DNA from: JBEAOO01 sp041164825
Lineage (GTDB): Bacteria > Pseudomonadota > Gammaproteobacteria > Burkholderiales > Burkholderiaceae_C
DNA: 6,989 nucleotides
Direction: 5' to 3'
Assembly (NCBI GenBank): GCA_041164825.1
Contig: JBEAOO010000289.1
Coordinates: 1 to 6,989 of the forward strand
Shown here: positions 6,531 to 6,989 of the stretch, piece by piece
Layout: every line of letters starts with the position of its first letter
How positions within the stretch are numbered: position 1 is the first letter of the stretch
Translations under genes and position numbers: made by a program
Notes under the pieces: generated by a model
Database searches by the model: none
What the model was told of the DNA's origin: nothing
What the model saw: only the letters and a program-made list of their open reading frames with translations

Positions 6531-6989
6531 ATGGCTGTGACTGTTGAAACCCTTGAAAAGCTTGAGCGCCGCATCACCCTGAGCGTGGCCGCTGACGCCC
6601 TTGGCGCTGAAGTCGAGGCTCGCCTCAAGAAGCTCGCCCGCACGGTCAAGGCCGACGGCTTCCGTCCCGGCAAGGTGCCGATGAGCGTGGTGAGCCAGCG
6701 TTATGGCTACTCGGTGCAATACGAAGTGGTGAACGACAAGGTGGGCGAAGCCTTCGCCGCTGCCGTCACCGAAGCCAAGCTGCGTGTGGCCGGCGCCCCG
6801 CGCATCGCCGAAAAGGAAGGCGCACCTGAAGGTCAGCTGACCTTTGACGCCACCTTCGAGGTCTACCCCGAGGTGAAGCTGGGCGACTTGTCGGCCGCTG
6901 AAGTCGAGCGCGTCAGCGCCGACGTCACCGACGAAGCCATCGACAAGACGGTTGAGATCCTGCGCAAGCAGCGTCGCACCTTCTCGCAG
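6531..6989 (+). CDS. tig: Trigger factor, ribosome-associated chaperone and peptidyl-prolyl isomerase (N-terminal part, cut by window edge)
   Basis: The first 153 codons are present and the frame is open to the right edge. The N-terminus M-A-V-T-V-E-T-L-E-K-L-E-R-R begins the ribosome-binding domain. The signature loop G43-F-R-P-G-K-V-P50 sits at the same residue numbers as in E. coli, where this tip contacts ribosomal protein L23; position 46, Lys in E. coli, is Pro here while F44 and R45 are kept. The rest, through F-E-V-Y-P-E-V-K-L-G-D-L and about residue 153, covers the N-domain and the link to the FKBP-like isomerase domain, which lies outside. It binds nascent chains at the tunnel exit. 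The start has only a weak ribosome site (GAAAG, 6515-6519). No terminator is seen between the tRNA and this gene, so co-transcription is possible. clpP and clpX usually follow tig, beyond the window. Confidence 0.95.
   Translation, partial: MAVTVETLEKLERRITLSVAADALGAEVEARLKKLARTVKADGFRPGKVPMSVVSQRYGYSVQYEVVNDKVGEAFAAAVTEAKLRVAGAPRIAEKEGAPEGQLTFDATFEVYPEVKLGDLSAAEVERVSADVTDEAIDKTVEILRKQRRTFSQ

Noticed and set aside
6446..6673. A 75-codon minus-strand frame ending in a G-G-D-S-N-P-H type peptide.
   Set aside because: That peptide is the reverse translation of the tRNA-Leu gene, a well-known spurious protein in databases.
3117..6719. A 1200-codon open frame on the minus strand covering the whole permease, the terminator and the tRNA.
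   Set aside because: It is antisense to a clear RND permease, and its product is dominated by His, Gln, Arg and Ala with low-complexity stretches. This is the usual mirror frame of a high-GC gene, and it also reads through a tRNA.
1..6989. CRISPR arrays, insertion sequences, prophage ends or attachment sites, including integration at the tRNA 3' end.
   Set aside because: No repeat-spacer pattern, transposase or integrase was seen, and bases after the tRNA lead straight into tig with no copy of the tRNA 3' end visible.

Overview
The window is GC-rich, and its gene content and order suggest a betaproteobacterium of the order Burkholderiales, most likely Comamonadaceae. This placement is inferred from composition, protein style and the tRNA-Leu/tig linkage; no database was searched. 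All main genes belong to recognisable families, and I see no plainly undescribed multi-gene system. The most open questions are in the short divergent regulatory region (1802-2037).

Left part (1-1801, minus strand): a tightly packed squalene operon read right to left, hpnC, then hpnD, then the first 31 codons of hpnE, which runs off the left edge. The hpnC/hpnD and hpnD/hpnE junctions are both 4-base stop/start overlaps, so translation is probably coupled. Together the three enzymes turn two farnesyl diphosphates into squalene through presqualene diphosphate and hydroxysqualene, usually to supply hopanoid or other triterpene synthesis.

Middle (1802-6334, plus strand): a 236-base divergent intergenic region holds a good sigma-70-type promoter. 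A TetR-operator-like palindrome lies over the expected transcription start and a second inverted repeat overlaps the -35 box. This promoter should drive a two-gene RND efflux operon: a lipoprotein periplasmic adaptor (366 aa) and an inner-membrane RND permease (1042 aa) 14 bases apart, closed by a strong intrinsic terminator. The outer-membrane channel and the regulator are not in the window. The adaptor carries the RLS motif used for docking on TolC-type channels, so a TolC-family channel encoded elsewhere is expected.

Right part (6335-6989, plus strand): a spacer with a short perfect palindrome, a complete tRNA-Leu (anticodon UAG, CCA encoded), and 31 bases later the start of tig (trigger factor), cut by the right edge after 153 codons. 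tRNA and tig may share a transcript. Every stretch over 300 bases is covered by a gene.
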